From Argopecten irradians (Eukaryota; Mollusca; Bivalvia; Pectinida; Pectinidae), in NCBI RefSeq assembly GCF_041381155.1, contig NC_091142.1, positions 21,600,362-21,664,361 on the forward strand: 64,000 bases of DNA. Reading direction: 5' to 3'. A program made the position numbers and the translations under genes. The notes below the pieces were generated by a model. That model was not told where the DNA came from. It searched no databases and was given only the letters and a program-made list of their open reading frames with translations. The stretch's first letter is position 1; every line of letters starts with the position of its first letter. Positions 61,401 through 64,000 of the stretch are shown in pieces.

Positions 61401-63538
61401 GCGGAAGTACTATGGACGATGCGGGGTCATGGGACATACTAATGTCCAGAGTCAAGTGACAATCCCGGAACTCCGACTTGTCCTATTACAAACTGGTTTT
61501 GCATCAATCACTTATCCATCTATTCAGATTGTAACGGCTGATCCAAGATTTTTACCACTGTGGCATAAATATTCAACCTCATTATTATATAGCTATAGTT
61601 TGGCATAATTTGTTAGTTTTTTTTCACACAAAAATTGTGATATCTAATTCGTAGAACTAAAATGTACAAGTTACTTGACATATCTTTGTTAATAGTTAGT
61701 CTAATTTGATCTAAAGTGTCCTGCACATATTTTCCAATTTTTTAGTGCTTATTGTTGGGTCGAATACACAGTATCAGGTACTTTTGTAATCATGTACCAT
61801 AATCGTATTAAGTAACTAAAATGTTTGAACATTTCCCCTCACCTGCAATGTTGGAAAGGACCCAGAGAGTCTCCTTACGGATGTGCCGGTGGCTGGATGA
61901 CAGATACGCTGCGAGTGTTGGAAGGAGGGACGGGTTCGTACATGCCATTTGTGTACATTCATCTGGGCCGCTACATATATTACCAAGGCAACGAAGCAGT
62001 GGGGTCACTATCTGTAATGTATCAGAAACACTAGAAGTATTTCATAAAACCATAAGATTTCAAATACTGTATCAAGAGGATCAATATTTAGAACACACTT
62101 GTACCTCTTAGCTCTCATGGCATTTGATTTTATAAATAAGAGGTTTAAAATTGCAGAGTTAAGAATCAGACACCAGACAAGTTAAACCTCCAGATATGAT
62201 ATTTTTACGCCTCATGATTAAAACGGGTAGTATTGGACACAACATTTTGTGGCATTTCGCAGTGGATCAGAGAAAAATTTTCACCAAAATATTTTACAAT
62301 GCACATGCAGATAAAATGATATCTTACAATTTCTTTTAAGGTTTGAGTGCATGATTACTGAGAAATACCTTGTTGATTTAAGTTTTTTTTACCAGAGATG
62401 TACAATGAGGCAAGAATTTAATGTAATTTTTATGACTTTGTTTAAGTTATTTTTTTAAATTGTTAGAAGCAGTTGCAGTAAAAAGTGGAAGTTTTTTTTA
62501 AACATTGAAGCGGTATGTTGGTATTAAAAGTGGTAGACTTCTGTGTAAACTGATAGAGTTAACATGTACAGTATGCTGCACCTTCACCACTTATTTTTTA
62601 ATTAGTGAATGTATAGATATAGATATATATTTATAGATGTATTGTACATTACAATTTTGATAATTCTATGGAGTGTTACCTGAAACATGTGAGGATTAGT
62701 GGACACAAGTTGGACAAGGATGTCGACAATCTGTGTGAGGATGCCCAATCTCACTATCTCTTCTGTAAATTTGCCACTGTCAAAAAAATCAAACATGTAC
62801 ACACCTTTGTCACTAAACATGATAACAATTTATACATAACAATGATATGATTTTACAATGTAAGAGGAGACCTACAGAGTAATTATAACACATTTGGTTT
62901 AGTTTATTAAGTTAAATGTCCTGTTAACAGTCAGGGTCATTTAGGACCGCCTCTTACGCATGTGTGCAAATTGCAGTTATAGATGTGAATGACTATCTTT
63001 TGGGAGGCTGTGGTATATCAATGTTGTGTCTCCTTTTAATAGTGGAACTCTTGCCCTTTTCATAGTGCTATCATGAAACATGCAGTCAAATGCAGCGAAC
63101 AAGCAGTGCATTGTACTACAGACAACGGGCGAACCAGTCGTCCCACTGTCTTTTTGCTGAGCGCTAAGCAGAAACTACCAATTTTATAACAGTATGTACT
63201 ATGATAATAATAAGAACAAGTAGGCTATTTGTAGGAGAAGATGAAATCAGCACTAATTTAAAAAGATATAAATGCAATCTTGATGCATATAAATTATGCC
63301 TAATTTCCATGTATCGTTGGTGAAATTGAAGCATGAAGATGCCTATTGATAATAGCAGATATTTTTTTTTATTCTTTCAATAGAAGGCATTAAAGTTAGT
63401 GTATAATTCACAATACAGCCTTACCTTGCAGCTAGATAAGTAAGGACCCACGAGACTTCAGTCAGGATGCCTTCATTCTCCGCTGTGTTCCTAAGGTGTG
63501 TTTGCAGTAAGGGCAACGCCTTTGCCTCTACTATCTCA
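58500..63538 (-). CDS. TMCO6: TMCO6-like ARM-repeat protein, 3' six exons (5' end beyond the window)
   Basis: Six exons in transcript order: 63538-63425, 62776-62680, 62011-61843, 60553-60462, 59893-59726 and 58622-58500. AG/GT borders and phases fit throughout, giving about 254 C-terminal residues ending ...LLETYFYSE. The sequence is a run of armadillo-type helices: EVSWVLTYLAA, TPLLRCLGNICSG, ETLWVLSNIAGE, EALYLLCNIAYHGEE and GGLEGLEALEYHNNPQIHEQ. Order and spacing fit TMCO6, a distant importin-alpha relative whose function is poorly known, better than importin alpha itself, because the W-x2-N/x3-N cargo-site pattern is not regular. The first exon here starts in phase 2, so at least one more exon lies to the right. 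A 42-bp repeat sits 31 bp past the donor of exon 59893-59726. Confidence 0.78.
58908..59010. repeat. Dispersed 'cctgtctataaagacca' repeat
   Basis: 'aacctgtctataaagaccaa' and 'ggtcttaatacacaggg', in the last intron of the TMCO6-like gene. Related copies lie at about 18898-18980, 59215-59275 and 63575-63750 ('ggtctttatacacagg'). Short mollusc-type dispersed repeat; class unknown. Confidence 0.65.
59351..59694 (-). repeat. 42-bp tandem repeat, 8 copies, just past a TMCO6-like donor site
   Basis: Units 'gatgttaactttaagtgaaa' + 'gcagatcacatatcacatgt' + 'tt' are nearly identical, with a gat/gag variant. Open frames on both strands are artefacts. The array begins 31 bp downstream (minus strand) of the donor of exon 59893-59726. 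Confidence 0.95.
60255..60379. repeat. Small inverted-repeat element
   Basis: 'ccttgcaggtaggtagtgat' + 'tgtgacatcat' is mirrored by 'atgacatcacaatggatacc' + 'taccaacaagg'. About 125 bp, in a TMCO6-like intron. Probable MITE. Confidence 0.65.
62897..63188 (+). repeat. Dispersed bivalve repeat, copy 3 (3'-truncated)
   Basis: Same family as 24491-25017 and 45033-45531: 'cctgttaacagtcagggtca', 'gaaccagtcgtcccactgtc', stopping after 'cagaaactaccaattttata'. The 'gtcgccttttacgat' tail is absent. Confidence 0.8.
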
Positions 63539-64000
63539 CTACAAATAACATAGGTGTTGACTAAGTGAAACTAGAAATACAGTCTAACCTGTCTATACCA
63601 CTCATGGGCCAGAGGGAAAGTGGTCTTTATAGTCAGGTGGTCTTTATACACAGGTTGGATTGTGTTGAAAGATGTCATTTGAGATCCTGAGAAACTGGTC
63701 ATATTAAGCAGGTGGTCTTTATACAGAGGTGGTCACAAAGGCAGGTTTTAATGTGCTAGTAAATCAAGTATCCTATATGTTTGAAAGCAACAACAATGGG
63801 GTCAAAAAATGTCTAATGTGATATCCGATAATATTTGTGCATGACTGTTGGGACGTAACTCTCTAATTCTGATGCTGAAATGACGTTAGTCCGGGATATT
63901 ACCTTTTAGCATCATTCCATCACCAATATAAATAATAGTCCCGTACAAACTTTATCAGGTATATACATGGTATGCGAATGAGTCACATTCAAATTCCTTC

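Overview
This is AT-rich eukaryotic DNA, with split genes, GT-AG introns, long introns and many nested transposons. It most likely comes from a bivalve mollusc. The evidence is dispersed repeats I recognise from bivalve genomes (elements ending in AAGAGGCCCxxxGGGCC, the 'cctattaacagccagggtcatg' element with a 'gtcgccttttacgat' tail, short MITEs) and an intronless B-box TRIM gene of the kind expanded in bivalves. I cannot name the species. All family and element names rest on recall and reading by eye, not on searches.

Layout. (1) 1-29 kb, minus strand: a methylcrotonoyl-CoA carboxylase alpha subunit gene (MCCC1). Sixteen exons join in frame from 28550 down to 4503, with a probable first exon at 29021-29052. 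Its last intron (4626-12182) holds an intact antisense TRIM-like gene (6084-7679). Left of the true last exon lie a second, still-open copy of that exon (2293-2385) and a decayed copy of the penultimate exon (692-810). (2) 29952-32990, plus strand: a 4-exon cytochrome P450 (518 aa), head-to-head with MCCC1, with an intact heme loop and ExxR but no I-helix acid/threonine. (3) 33-46 kb: intergenic, dominated by a nest of transposons. A long-inverted-repeat element contains a tandem-repeat element, which in turn contains a CACTA-type element with a 3-bp target duplication. (4) 46253-55491, plus strand: an 8-exon CYP2-like P450 (489 aa, all motifs canonical) whose fourth intron carries about 3.4 kb of a 59-bp minisatellite. 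(5) 58500-63538 and beyond, minus strand: the 3' six exons of a TMCO6-like ARM-repeat gene, tail-to-tail with the second P450.

Most striking pattern: minisatellites and short tandem duplications lie directly downstream of exons in the direction of transcription, and most are copies of the exon's own 3' edge, often with its 5' splice site. I count seven cases in four genes and saw none abutting a 3' splice site. The genes show no shared pathway. MCCC1 acts in mitochondrial leucine breakdown, the P450s in ER oxidative metabolism, TRIM possibly in signalling or ubiquitin-related scaffolding, and TMCO6 is poorly characterised.
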